Shown in pieces: positions 40,936 to 52,763 of a stretch of 64,000 nt of DNA. A program made the position numbers and the translations under genes. The notes under the pieces were generated by a model. It ran no database searches, was not told the origin of the DNA, and saw only the letters and a program-made list of their open reading frames with translations. Source of the DNA: Hydractinia symbiolongicarpus (lineage: Eukaryota; Cnidaria; Hydrozoa; Anthoathecata; Hydractiniidae); NCBI RefSeq assembly GCF_029227915.1, contig NC_079886.1:12857501-12921500 (forward strand), written 5' to 3'. Every line of letters begins with the position of its first letter. Within the stretch, counting starts at the first letter, position 1.

Positions 40936-43900
40936 CCTTACAACACTCTTAACTACGTGCACAATCCTATAAAGGCTGTAACATGGCCTTTTGCAGTCTA
41001 CTAAAGGCCTCATACGTATTTAACGTGGTTCCATCTGCCTGTGCAGGTTACCATTGCAATTTTCTTTCCAATCTCATGCGCTACCACGTCCCAAGTCGTT
41101 TTCATTAGCGCCGTTGCCTTACAACACTCCTAACTACGGGCACAGTCCTATAAAGGCCGTAATATGGCCTTTTGCAGTCTAACAAAAGCCTCACATGTAA
41201 ATCTCGTGGTTCCATCTGCCTGCGCAGGTTACCATTGGACTGTTCCTTCTAGTCTCGATGCACTACAACGTTCCAAGTGGTTTTCTTTAGCGCATGGCCT
41301 TAGAACACTCTAAACTACGTGCACAGTCCTATAAGGACCGTAATATACCTTTGTGCAGTCCAATAAAGGCCGCACACGTAAATCACGCGGTTTCAGCTGC
41401 CTGCACTGGTTACCATTGGACTTGTCGTTCCAATCTCAATGCGCTATCACGTCCCAAGTCGTTTTCATTAGCGCCGCTGCCTTACAACACTCTTAACTAC
41501 GTGCACAGTCCTATAAAGGCTGCAATATGGCCTTTTGTAGTCTAATAAAAACCTCGCACGTCAATCACGCGGTTTCACCTGTCTGCGCAGGTTACCATTG
41601 GACTAGTCCTTCCATTCTCAATGCGCTAAAACGTCCCAAGTCGTTTTTATTAGCGCCGCTGCCTTACAACACTCTTAACTGCGTGCACAGTCCTATAAAG
41701 GCTGTAATATGGCCTTTTGCAGTCTAATAAAGGCCTTGCACGTAAATCACGTGGTTTCACCTGCCTGCGCAGGTTACCATTGGACTATTCCTTCCAGTGT
41801 CAATGCACTACAACGTTCCAAGTGGTTTTCCTCAGCGCTGTGGCCTTAGAACTCTATTAACTATGTGCACAGTCCTATAAAGGCCGTAATATGGCTTTTT
41901 GCAGTCTAATAAAGGCTTCACACGTAAATCACGTGTTTTCACCTGCCTGCGCAGGTTACCATTGGACTAGCCGTTCCAGTCTCAATGCGCTACAACGTCC
42001 CAAGTCGTTTTCATTAGCGCTGTTGCCTTAGAACACTCTTAACAACGTGCACAATCATATAAAGGTTGTAATATGGCTTTTTGCAGTCTAATATAAGCCT
42101 CACACGTAAATCACGTGGTTCCATCTGCCTGCGCAGGTTACCATTGGATTATTCCTGCCACTCTCAATGCACTACAACTTTCCAAGAGGTTTTCATTAGG
42201 GCCGTTGCCTTACAACACTCTTAACTACGTGCACAGTCCTATAAAGGCTGTAATATGGCCTTTTGCAGTCTAACAAAAGCCTCAAATGTAAATCTCGTGG
42301 TTCCATCTGCCTGTGCAGGTTACCATTGCAATTTTCTTTCCAATCTCATGCGCTACCACGTCCCAAGTCGTTTTCATTAGCGCCGTTGCCTTACAACACT
42401 CTTAACTACGTGCACAGTCCTATAAAGGCCGTAATATGGCCTTTTGCAGTCTAACAAAAGCCTCACATGTAAATCTCGTGGTTCCATCTGCCTGCACAGG
42501 TTACCATTGGACTGTTCCTTCTAGTCTCGATGCACTACAACGTTCCAAGTGGTTTTCTTTAGCGCATGGCCTTAGAACACTCTAAACTACGTGCACAGTC
42601 CTATAAGGACCGTAATATACCTTTGTGCAGTCCAATAAAGGCGCACACGTAAATCACGCGGTTTCAGCTGCCTGCACTGGTTACCATTGGACTTGTCGTT
42701 CCAATCTCAATGCGCTATCACGTCCCAAGTCGTTTTCATTAGCGCCGCTGCCTTACAACAGTCTTAACTACGTGCACAGTCCTATAAAGGCTGCAATATG
42801 GCCTTTTGTAGTCTAATAAAAACCTCGCACGTAAATCACGCGGTTTCACCTGTCTGCGCAGGTTACCATTGGACTAGTCCTTCCATTCTCAATGCGCTAC
42901 AACGTCCCAAGTCGTTTTTATTAGCGCCGCTGCCTTACAACACTCTTAACTGCGTGCACAGTCCTATGAAGGCTGTAATATGGCCTTTTGCAGTCTAATA
43001 AAGGCCTTGCACGTAAATCACGTGGTTCCATCTGTCTGCACAGGTTACCATTGGACTACTCCTTCCAGTCTCATTGCACTACATTGTTCCAAGTGGTTTT
43101 CCTCAGCGCTGTGGCCTTAGAACTCTCTTAACTATGTGCACAGTCCTATAAAGGCCGTAATATGGCTTTTTGCATGCTAATAAAGGACTCACACGTAAAT
43201 CACGTGGTTCAATCTGCCTGTGCAGATTACCATTGGCCTAGTCCTTCAAGTCTCAATGCACTACAACGTCCGAAGTCATTTTCCTTAGCGCCGTCGCTTT
43301 AGAACACTCTTAACTACGTGAATCTTCCTATAAATATGGCCTTTTGCAATATAGTAAAAGCCTCGCACGTAAATCACGTGGTTTCACCTTTCTGCGCAGG
43401 TTACCATTGGCCTAGCCCTTCCAGTCTCAATGCACTACAACGTCCCTAGTCGTTTTCATTGGCAAAGTTGCCTTAGAGCACTCTTAACTCAGGCACAGTC
43501 CAATAAAGAGTGTATAGCCTTTTGCAATCTAATAAAGGCATCGCACGTAAATCACGTGGTTCCATCTGCCTGCGCAGGTTACCATTGCACTAGTCCTTCC
43601 AGTCTCAATGCGGTACAACGTCTCAAGTCGTTTTCATTAGCGCGGCTGCCTTACAACACTCTTAACTACGTGCACAATCCTATAAAGGCTGTAACATGGC
43701 CTTTTGCAGTGTACTAAAGGCCTCATACGTATTTAACGTGGTTCCATCTGCCTGTGCAGGTTACCATTGCAATTTTCTTTCCAATCTCATGCGCTACCAC
43801 GTCCCAAGTCGTTTTCATTAGCGCCGTTGCCTTACAACACTCTTAACTACGGGCACAGTCCTATAAAGGCCGTAATATGGCATTTTGCAGTCTAATAAAG

Positions 43901-46900
43901 GCTTCACACGTAAATCGCGTGGTTTCACCTGCCTGTGCAGGTTACCATTGGACTAGCCGTTCCAGTCTCAATGCGCTCCAACGTCCCAAATTGTTTTTAT
44001 TAGCGCCGTTGCCTTACAAGACTCTTAACTACGTGCACAATCCTACAAAGGCTGTAATATGGCCTTTTGCAGTCTAATAAAGGCCTCACACGTAAATCAC
44101 GTGGTTTCACCTTTCTGCGCAGGTTACCATTGGCCTAGTCCTTCCAGTCTCAATGCGCTACAACGTCCCTAGTCGTTTGCATTGGCGAAGTTGCCATAGA
44201 GCACTCTTCACTACGTGCACAATCCAATAAAAGGTGTATAGCCTTTTGCAGTCTAATAAAGGCATCGCACGTAAATCACGTGGTTTCACCTGTCTATGCA
44301 GGTTACGATTGGACTAGTCCTTCCAGTCTCAATGTGCTACAACGTCTCAAGTCGTTTTCATTGACGCTGTGGCCTTAGAACACTATTAACTGCGTGCACA
44401 GTCCTATAAAGGCTGTAACATGGCCTTTTGCAGTCTAACAAAAGCCTCACACGTAAATCTCGTGGTTCCATCTGCCTGCGCAGGTTACCATTGGACTGTT
44501 CCTTCTAGTCTCGATGCACTACAACGTTCCAAGTGGTTTTCTTTAGCGCATGGCCTTAGAACACTCTTAACTACGTGCACAGTCCTATAAGGACCGTAAT
44601 ATACCTTTGTGCAGTCCAATAAAGGCCGCACACGTAAATCACGCGGTTTCAGCTGCCTGCACTGGTTACCATTTGACTTGTCGTTCCAGTCTCAATGCGC
44701 TATCACGTCCCAAGTCGTTTTCATTAGCGCCGCTGCCTTAAAACACTCTTAACTACGTGCACAGTCCTATAAAGGCTGCAATATGGCCTTTTGTAGTCTA
44801 ATAAAAACTTCGCACGTCAATCACGCGGTTTCACCTGTCTGCGCAGGTTACCATTGGACTAGTCCTTCCTTTTTCAATGCGCTACAACGTCCCAAGTCGT
44901 TTTTATTAGCGCCGCTGCCTTACAACACTCTTAACTGCGTGCACAGTCCTATAAAGGCTGTAATATGGCCTTTTGCAGTCTAATAAAGGCCTTGCACGTA
45001 AATCACGTGGTTTCACCTGCCTGCGCAGGTTACCATTGGACTATTCCTTCCAGTCTCAATGCACTACAACTTTCCAAGTGGTTTTCCTCAGCTCTGTGGC
45101 CTTAGAACTCTCTTAACTATGTGCACAGTCCTATAAAGGCCGTAATATGGCTTTTTGCAGTCTAATAAAGGCTTCACACGTAAATCACGTGTTTTCACCT
45201 GCCTGCGCAGGTTACCATTGGACTAGCCGTTCCAGTCTCAATGCGCTACAACGTCCCAAGTCGTTTTCATTAGCGCTGTTGCCTTAGAACACTCTTAACA
45301 ACGTGCACAGTCATATAAAGGTTGTAATATGGCTTTTTGCAGTCTAATAAAAGCCTCACACGTAAATCACGTGGTTCCATCTGCCTGCGCAGGTTACCAT
45401 TGGATTATTCCTGCCACTCTCAATGCACTACAACTTTCCAAGAGGTTTTCCTCAGCACTGTGGCCTTAGAACTCTCTTAACTATGTGCACAGTCCTATAA
45501 AGGCCGTAATATGGCCTTTTGCAGTCTAATAATGGCTTCACACGTAAATCACGTGGTTTCACCTGCCTGCGCAGGTTACCATTGGACTAGCCGTTCCAGT
45601 CGCAATGCGCTCCAACGTCCCAAGTTGTTTTCATTAGCGCCGTTGCCTTACAACACTCTTAACTACGTGCACAGTCCTATAAAGGCTGTAATATGGCCTT
45701 TTGCAGTCTAACAAAAGCCTCACATGTAAATCTCGTGGTTCCATCTGCCTGCGCAGGTTACCATTGGACTGTTCCTTCTAGTCTCGATGCACTACAACGT
45801 TCCAAGTGGTTTTCCTTAGCGCCATGGCCTTAGAACACTCTTAACTACGTGCACAGTCCTATAAAGACCGTAATATACCTTTTTGCAGTCCAATAAAGGC
45901 CGCACACGTAAATCACGCGGTTTCAGCTGCCTGCACTGGTTACCATTGGACTTGTCGTTCCAGTCTCAATGCGCTACCACGTCCCAAGTCGTTTTCATTA
46001 GCGCCGCTGCCTTACAACAGTCTTAACTACGTGCACAGTCCTATAAAGGCTGCAATATGGCCTTTTGCAGTCTAATAAAAACCTCGCACGTCAATCACGC
46101 GGTTTCACCTGTCTGCGCAGGTTACCATTGGACTAGTCCTTCCATTCTCAATGCGCTACAACGTCCCAAGTCGTTTTTATTAGCGCCGCTGCCTTACAAC
46201 ACTCTTAACTGCGTGCACAGTCCTATAAAGCCTGTAATATGGCCTTTTGCAGTCTAATAAAGGCCTTGCACGTAAATCACGTGGTTCCATCTGCCTGCTC
46301 AGGTTACCATTGGACTACTCCTTCCAGTCTCATTGCACTACAACGTTCCAAGTGGTTTTCCTCAGCGCTGTGGCCTTAGAACTCTCTTAACTATGTGCAC
46401 AGTCCTATAAAGGCCGTAATATGGCTTTTTGCATGCTAATAAAGGACTCACACGTAAATCACGTGGTTCATCTGTCTGCGCAGGTTACCATTGGCCTAGT
46501 CCTACCAGTCTCAATGCGCTACAACGTCCCTAGTCGTTCTCCTCAGCGCTGTGGCCTTAGAACTCTGTTAACTATGTGCACAGTCCTATAAAGGCCGTAA
46601 TATGGCTTTTTGCATTCTAATAATGGCTTCACACGTAAATCACGTGGTTTCACCTGCCTGTGCAGGTTACCATTGGCCTAGTTCTACCAGTCTCAATGCG
46701 CTACAACGTCCCTAGTTGTTTTCATTGGCGAATTTGCCTTACAACACTCTTAACTACGGGCAGAGTCCTATAAAGGCCGTAATATGGCCTTTTGCAGTCT
46801 AATAAAGGCTTCACACGTAAATCACGTGGTTTCACCTTTCTGCGCAGGTTACCATTGGCCTAGCCCTTCCAGTCTCAATGCGCTACAACGTCCCTATTCG

Positions 46901-48001
46901 TTTTCATTGGCGAAGTTGCCTTAGAGCACTCTTAACTACGTGCACAGTCCAATAAAGAGTGTATAGCCTTTTGCAATCTAATAAAGGCATCGCACGTAAA
47001 TCACGTGGTTCCATCTGCCTGCGCAGGTTACCATTGCACTAGTCCTTCCAGTCTCAATGCGCTACAACGTCCCAAGTCGTTTTCATTAGCGCCGCTGCCT
47101 TACAACACTCTTAACTACGTGCACAATCCTATAAAGGCTGTAACATGGCCTTTTGCAGTCTACTAAAGGCCTCATACGTATTTAACGTGGTTCCATCTGC
47201 CTGTGCAGGTTACCATTGCAATTTTCTCTCCAATCTCATGCGCTACCACGTCCCAAGTCGTTTTCATTAGCGCCGTTGCCTTACAACACTCTTAACTACG
47301 GGCACAGTCCTATAAAGGCCGTAATATGGCCTTTTGCAGTCTACTAAAGGCCTCATACGTATTTAACGTGGTTCCATCTGCCTGTGCAGGTTACCATTGC
47401 AATTTTCTCTCCAATCTCATGCGCTACCACGTCCCAAGTCGTTTTCATTAGCGCCGTTGCCTTACAACACTCTTAACTACGTGCACAATCCAATAAAAGG
47501 TGTATAGCCTTTTGCAGTCTAATAAAGGCATCGCACGTAAATCACGTGGTTTCACCTGTTTATGCAGGTTACGATTAGACTAGTCCTTCCAGTCTCAATG
47601 TGCTACAACGTCTCAAGTCGTTTTCATTGACGCTGTGGCCTTAGAACACTATTAACTGCGTGCACAGTCCTATAAAGGCTGTAACATGGCCTTTTGCAGT
47701 CTAACAAAAGCCTCACACGTAAATCTCGTGGTTCCATCTGCCTGCGCAGGTTACCATTGGACTGTTCCTTCTAGTCTCGATGCACTACAACGTTCCAAGT
47801 GGTTTTCTTTAGCGCATGGCCTTAGAACACTCTTAACTACGTGCACAGTCCTATAAGGACCGTAATATACCTTTGTGCAGTCCAATAAAGGCCGCACACG
47901 TAAATCACGCGGTTTCAGCTGCCTGCACTGGTTACCATTGGACTTGTCGTTCCAGTCTCAATGCGCTATCACGTCCCAAGTCGTTTTCATTAGCGCCGCT
48001 G
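40936..48001 (+). repeat. 39-monomer higher-order unit, copy 2 (7,066 bp)
   Basis: This is a directly adjacent tandem copy. At the junction (40,934-40,973) the R-S monomer's second half continues as CACAATCC with AACATGGCC, whereas at the end of copy 2 the same place continues as CACAGTCC with GCAATATGGCC. The break therefore falls within that 40 bp of shared sequence. Four R-S pairs and one boundary pair lie in each copy. Confidence 0.95.
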
Positions 48002-48442
48002 CCTTACAACACTCTTAACTACGTGCACAGTCCTATAAAGGCTGCAATATGGCCTTTTGTAGTCTAATAAAAACCTCGCACGTCAATCACGCGGTTTCAC
48101 CTGTCTGCGCAGGTTACCATTGGACTAGTCCTTCCATTCTCAATGCGCTACAACGTCCCAAGTCGTTTTTATTAGCGCCGCTGCCTTACAACACTCTTAA
48201 CTGCGTGCACAGTCCTATAAAGGCTGTAATACGGCCTTTTCCAGTCCAATAAAGGCCTTGCACGTAAATCACGTGTTTTCACCTGCCTGCGCAGGTTACC
48301 ATTGGCCTATTTCTACCAGTCTCAATGCGCTACAATGTCCCTAGTCGTTTTCATTGGCGAATTTGCCTTACAACACTCTTAACTACGTGAATCGTCCTAT
48401 AAAGGCTGTAATATGGCCTTTTGCAATCTAGTAAAAGCCTCG

Positions 48443-48457
48443 CACGTAAATCACGTG
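48443..48457. other. Dyad with ATCACGTG octamer (E-box/G-box core), once per typical monomer
   Basis: CACGT and ACGTG are exact inverted repeats around AAATC. The right half carries CACGTG, the core bound by bHLH and plant bZIP factors. The octamer ATCACGTG also fits RTCACRTG, the budding-yeast CDEI element bound by Cbf1. Many monomers keep it. Other subfamilies break it to CACGCGG, CTCGTGG, GACGTGG or TTAACGTGG. The site is visible in the sequence; any binding is inference. Confidence 0.5.
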
Positions 48458-48462
48458 GTTTC

Positions 48463-48478
48463 ACCTGCCTGCGCAGGT
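48463..48478. other. Second dyad of the monomer, 6 bp arms
   Basis: ACCTGC and GCAGGT are exact inverted repeats separated by CTGC. The overlapping CCTGCGCAGG is itself a perfect 10 bp palindrome. A large subset of monomers changes the left arm to ATCTGC, or turns the central TGCGCA into TGTGCA. The second change is the one expected from deamination of a methylated CpG. Confidence 0.5.
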
Positions 48479-48485
48479 TACCATT

Positions 48486-48495
48486 GGACTAGTCC
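48486..48495. other. Third dyad of the monomer, GGACTAGTCC
   Basis: This is a perfect 10 bp palindrome containing a SpeI site. Its centre lies 20 bp from the centre of the preceding dyad. Diverged classes carry GGCCTAGTCC, GGACTATTCC, GGACTTGTCG or GCACTAGTCC, which weaken or destroy the symmetry. Confidence 0.45.
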
Positions 48496-51400
48496 TTCCA
48501 GTCTCAATGCGCTACAACGTCCCAAGTCGTTTTCATTAGTGCCGTTGCCTTACAACACTCTTAACTACGTGCAGAGTCCTATAAAGTCTGTAATATGGCT
48601 TTTTGGAGTCTCATAAAAACCTCGGACGTCAATCACGTGGTTTCACCTGCCTGCGCAGGTTGCTATTGGACTGTTCATTCCAGTCTCGATGCACTTTAAC
48701 GTTCCAAGTGGTTTTCCTTAGCGGCGTGGCCTTAGAACACTCTTAACTACGTGCACAGTCCTGTAACGACCGTAATATACCTTTTTGTAGTCCAACAAAG
48801 TCTGCACACGTAAAAAATGCAGTTTCAGCTGCCTGCGCCGGTTACCATTGGACTTGTCGTTCCAATCTCAATGCACTACCACGTCCCAAGTCGTTTTCAT
48901 TAGCGCCGCTGCCTTACAACACTCTTAACTACGTGCACAGTCCTATAATTGCTGTAATATGGCCTTTTGGAGTCTCATAAAAACCTCGGACGTAAATCAC
49001 GTGGTTTCACCTGCCTGCGCAGGTTACCATTGGACTAGTCCTTCCAGTCTCAATGCGCTACAACGTCCCAAGTCGTTTTCATTAGCGCCGCTGCCTTACA
49101 ACACTCTTAACTACGTGCACAATCATATAAAGGCTGTAACATGGCCTTTTGCAGTCTAATAAAGGCCTCATACGTAATTAACGTGGTTCCATCTGCCTGT
49201 GCAGGTTACCATTGCAATTTTCTTTCCAATCTCATGCGCTACCACGTCCAAAGTCGTTTTCATTAGCGCCGTTGTCTTACAACACTCTTAACTACGGGCA
49301 CAGTCCTATAAAGGCCGTAATATGGCCTCTTGCAGTCTAATAAAGATTTCACACGTAAATCACGTGGTTTCACCTTTCTGCGCAGGTTACCATTGGCCTA
49401 GTCCTTCCAGTCTCAATGCGCTACAACGTCCCTAGTCGTTTTCATTAGCGCCGCTGCCTTACAACACTCTTAACTACGTGCACAATCCTATAAAGGCTGT
49501 AACATGGCCTTTTGCAGTCTAATAAAGGCCTCATACGTAATTAACGTGGTTCCATCTGCCTGTGCAGGTTACCATTGCACTGTTTTTTCCAATCTCATGC
49601 GCTACCACGTTCCAAGTCGTTTTCATTAGCGCCGTTGCCTTACAACACTCTTAACTACGGGCACAGTCCTATAAAGGCCGTAATATGGCCTTTTGCAGTC
49701 TAATAAAGGCTTCACACGTAAATCGCGTGGTTTCACCTGCCTGCGCAGGTTACCATTGGACTAGCCGTTCCAGTCTCAATGCGCTCCAACGTCCCAAATT
49801 GTTTTTATTAGCGCCGTTGCCTTACAAGACTCTTAACTACGTGCACAGTCCTATAAAGGCTGTAATATGGCCTTTTGCAATCTAGTAAAAGCCTCGCACG
49901 TAAATCACGTGGTTTCACCTGCTTGCGCAGGTTACCATTGGACTAGTCCTTCTAGTCTCAATGCGCTACAACGTCCCAAGTCGTTTTCATTTGCGCCGTT
50001 GCCTTAGAACACTCTTAACTACGTGCACAATCATATAAAGGCTGTAATATGGCTTTTTGCAGTCTAATAAAAGCCTCACACGTAAATAACGTGGTTCCAT
50101 CTGCCTGCGCAGGTTACCATTGGACTATTCCTTCCAGTCTCAATGCACTACAACGTTGCAAGTAGTTTTTCTCAGCGCTGTGGCCTAAGAACTCTCTTAA
50201 CTATGTGCACTGACCTATAAAGGCCGTATTATGGCTTTTTGCAGTCTAATAAAGGCTTCACACGTAAATCACGTGGTTTCACCTGCCTGCGCAGGTTACC
50301 ATTTGACTAGCCCTTCCAGTCTCAATGCACTTCAACGTCCCAAGTTGTTTCCATTAGCGCCGTTGCCTTACAACACTCTTAACTACGTGCAGAGTCCTAT
50401 AAAGGCTGTAATATGGCCTTTTGCAGTCTAATAAAGTTCTCACACGTAAATCACGTGGTTCATCTGTCTGCGCAGGTTACCATTGGCCTAGTCCTACCAG
50501 TCTCAATGCGCTATAACGTCCCTAGTCGTTTTCATTGGCGAATTTGCCTTACAACACTCTTAACTACGTGCACAGTGCTATAAAGGCTGTAATATGGCCT
50601 TTTGCAGTCTAATAAAGGCTTCACACGTAAATCACCTGGTTTTACCTGCCTGCGCAGGTTTCCATTGGACTAGACGCTCCAGTCTCAATGCGGTACAACG
50701 TCCCAAGTCGTTTTCCTTAGCGCCGTCGCTTTAGAACACTCTTAACTACGTGCATCGTCCTCTAAAGGCTGTAATAGGGCCTTTTGCAGTCTAATAAAGG
50801 GCTCATACGTCATTAACGTGGTTCCATCTGCCTGTGCAGGTTACCATTGCACTGTTCTTTCCAGTCTCATGCGCTACCACGTCCCAAGTCGTTACTTCAT
50901 TAGCGCCGTTGCCTTACAACACTCTTAACAAAGGGCACAGTCCTATAAAGGCCGTAATATGGCCTTTTGCAGTCTAATAAAGGCTTCACACGTAAATCGC
51001 GTGGTTTCACCTGCCTGCGCAGGTTACCATTGGACTAGCCGTTCCAGTCTCAATGCGCTCCAACGTCCCAAATTGTTTTTATTAGCGCCGTTGCCTTACA
51101 AGACTCTTAACTACGTTCACAATCCTACAAAGACTGTAATATGGCCTTTTGCAGTCTAATAAAGGCCTCACACGTAAATCACGTGGTTTCACCTTTCTGC
51201 GCAGGTTACCATTGGCCTAGTCCTTCCAGTCTCAATGCGCTACAACGTCCCTAGTCGTTTTCATTGGCGAAGTTGCCATAGAGCACCCTTAACTACGTGC
51301 ACAATCCAATATAAGGTGTATAGCCTTTTGCAGTCTAATAAAGGCATCGCACGTAAATCACGTGGTTTCACCTGTCTATGCAGGTTACGATTGGACTAGT

Positions 51401-51984
51401 CCTTCCAGTCTCAATGTGCTACAACGTCTCAAGTCGTTTTCATTGACGCTGTGGCCTTAGAACACTATTAACTGCGTGCACAGTCCTATAAAGGCTGTAA
51501 CATGGCCTTTTGCAGTCTAATAAAAGCCTCACGCGTAAATCACGTGGTTTCACATGCCTGCGCAGATTACCATTGGACTGTTCCTTTCAATCTCGATGCA
51601 CTACAACGTTCCAAGTGGTTTTTCTTAGCGCCATGGCCTTAGAACACTATTAACTGCGTGCACAGTCCTATAAAGGCTGTAACATGGCCTTTTGCAGTCT
51701 AATAAAGGCCTCATGCGTAATTCACGTGGTTCCATCTGCCTGTGCAGGTTACCATTGCACTGTTCTTTCCAGTCTCATGCGCTACCACGTCCCAAGTCGT
51801 TTTCATTAGCGCCGTTGTCTTACAACACTCTTAACTACGTGCACAGTCCTATAAAGGCTGTAATATGGCCTTTTGCAGTCTAATAAAGGCCTCGCACGTG
51901 AATCACGTGGTTTCACCTGTCTACGCAGGTTACGATTGGAGTAGTCCCTCCAGTCTCAAAGCGCTACAACGTCCCAAGTCGTTT

Positions 51985-52040
51985 TCATTGGCGCCGTTGC
52001 CTTAGAACACTTATAAAAGTGTAATATGCAGTCTAATAAA
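51985..52040 (+). repeat. Shortened monomer junction at the start of Domain V
   Basis: Successive GCAGTC landmarks at 51,875 and 52,028 are 153 bp apart instead of 182. The segment between GCCTTAGAACAC and TATAAAAG lacks the usual TTAACTACGTGCACAGTCC. The following monomer starts ATGCAGTC without the usual GCCTTTTG. The TATAAAAGTGTAATATGCAGTC join closely resembles the minisatellite junctions at 54,243, 62,515 and 63,263. Confidence 0.85.
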
Positions 52041-52763
52041 GGCCTCACACGTAAATCACGTGGTTTCACCTGTCTGCGCAGGTTACGATTGCACTAGTCC
52101 TTCCAGTCTCAATGCGCTACAACGTCCCAAGTCATTTTCATTACCGCCGTTGCCTTACAACACTCTTAACTACGTGCACAGTCCTATCAAGGCTGTAATA
52201 TGGCCTTTTGCAGTCTAATAAAGGCCTGACTCGTAAATCACGTGGTTCCATCTGCCTGCGCAGGTTACCATTGAACTATTCCTTCCAGTTCCAATGCGCT
52301 ACAACGTCCCAAGTCGTTTTTATTACCGCCGCTTCCTTACAACACTCTTAACTACGTGCACAGTCCTATAAAGGCTGTAATATGGCCTTTTGCAGTCTAA
52401 TAAAAGCCTCACACATAAATCACGTGGTTCCATCTGCCTGCACAGGTTACCATTGAACTATTCCTTCCAGTTTCAATGCGCTACAACGTCCCAAGTCATT
52501 TTCATTAGCGCCGTTGCCTTACAACACTCTTAACTACGTGCACAGTCCTATAAAGGCTGTAATATGGCCTTTCGCAGACTAATAAAAGCCTCACACGTAA
52601 ATCACGTGGTTCCATCTGCCTGCGCAGGTTACGATTGCACTATTCCTTCCAGTCTCAATGCGCTACAACGTCCCAAGTCGTCTTCATTAGAGCCATTGCT
52701 TTACAACACTCTTAACTACGTGCACAGTCCTTTAAAGGCTGTAATACGGCCTTTTGCAGTCTA
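52026..52763 (+). repeat. Start of about 11,237 bp super-unit, matched at 63,263-64,000
   Basis: Monomers from 52,026 onward match those from 63,263 to the window end at a constant offset of 11,237. Shared markers are CCTATCAAGG (52,185; 63,422), ACCGCCGCTTCC (52,325; 63,562), GCAGACTAATAAAAG (52,574; 63,811) and GTAATACGGCC (52,743; 63,980). By eye there are around 20 differences in 738 bp, so this is an older repeat than the 7,066 bp pair. Confidence 0.82.

Larger units (their letters stand above)
48413..48594 (+). repeat. Representative near-consensus 182 bp monomer
   Basis: This copy serves as a reference phase, starting at the ATGGCCTTTTGC segment. Elements in order: CACGTAAATCACGTG at 48443-48457, ACCTGC-CTGC-GCAGGT at 48463-48478, GGACTAGTCC at 48486-48495, a CGTCCCAAGTCG block near monomer position 106, and TATAAA at 48580-48585. 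The next monomer starts at 48595, giving exactly 182 bp. It differs from the general consensus in a few places, for example GCAATCTAGTAAAAG instead of GCAGTCTAATAAAGG, and GTGCAGAG instead of GTGCACAG near the end. The phase is arbitrary, because a circular array has no natural start. Confidence 0.93.
48040..51860 (+). repeat. Domain IV: second copy of Domain II sequence
   Basis: 48,370-49,300 matches 24,300-25,220 at offset 24,073. 49,450-50,900 matches about 25,555-27,000 at offset about 23,894, one 179 bp monomer fewer. The missing monomer is explained by a join near 49,440, where a CCTAGTCGTTTTCATT half meets AGCGCCGCTG. From about 50,930 the order follows 36,780-37,340 (offset 14,148). 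The last three monomers before 51,865 carry mixed classes, marking the transition to Domain V. Confidence 0.82.
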
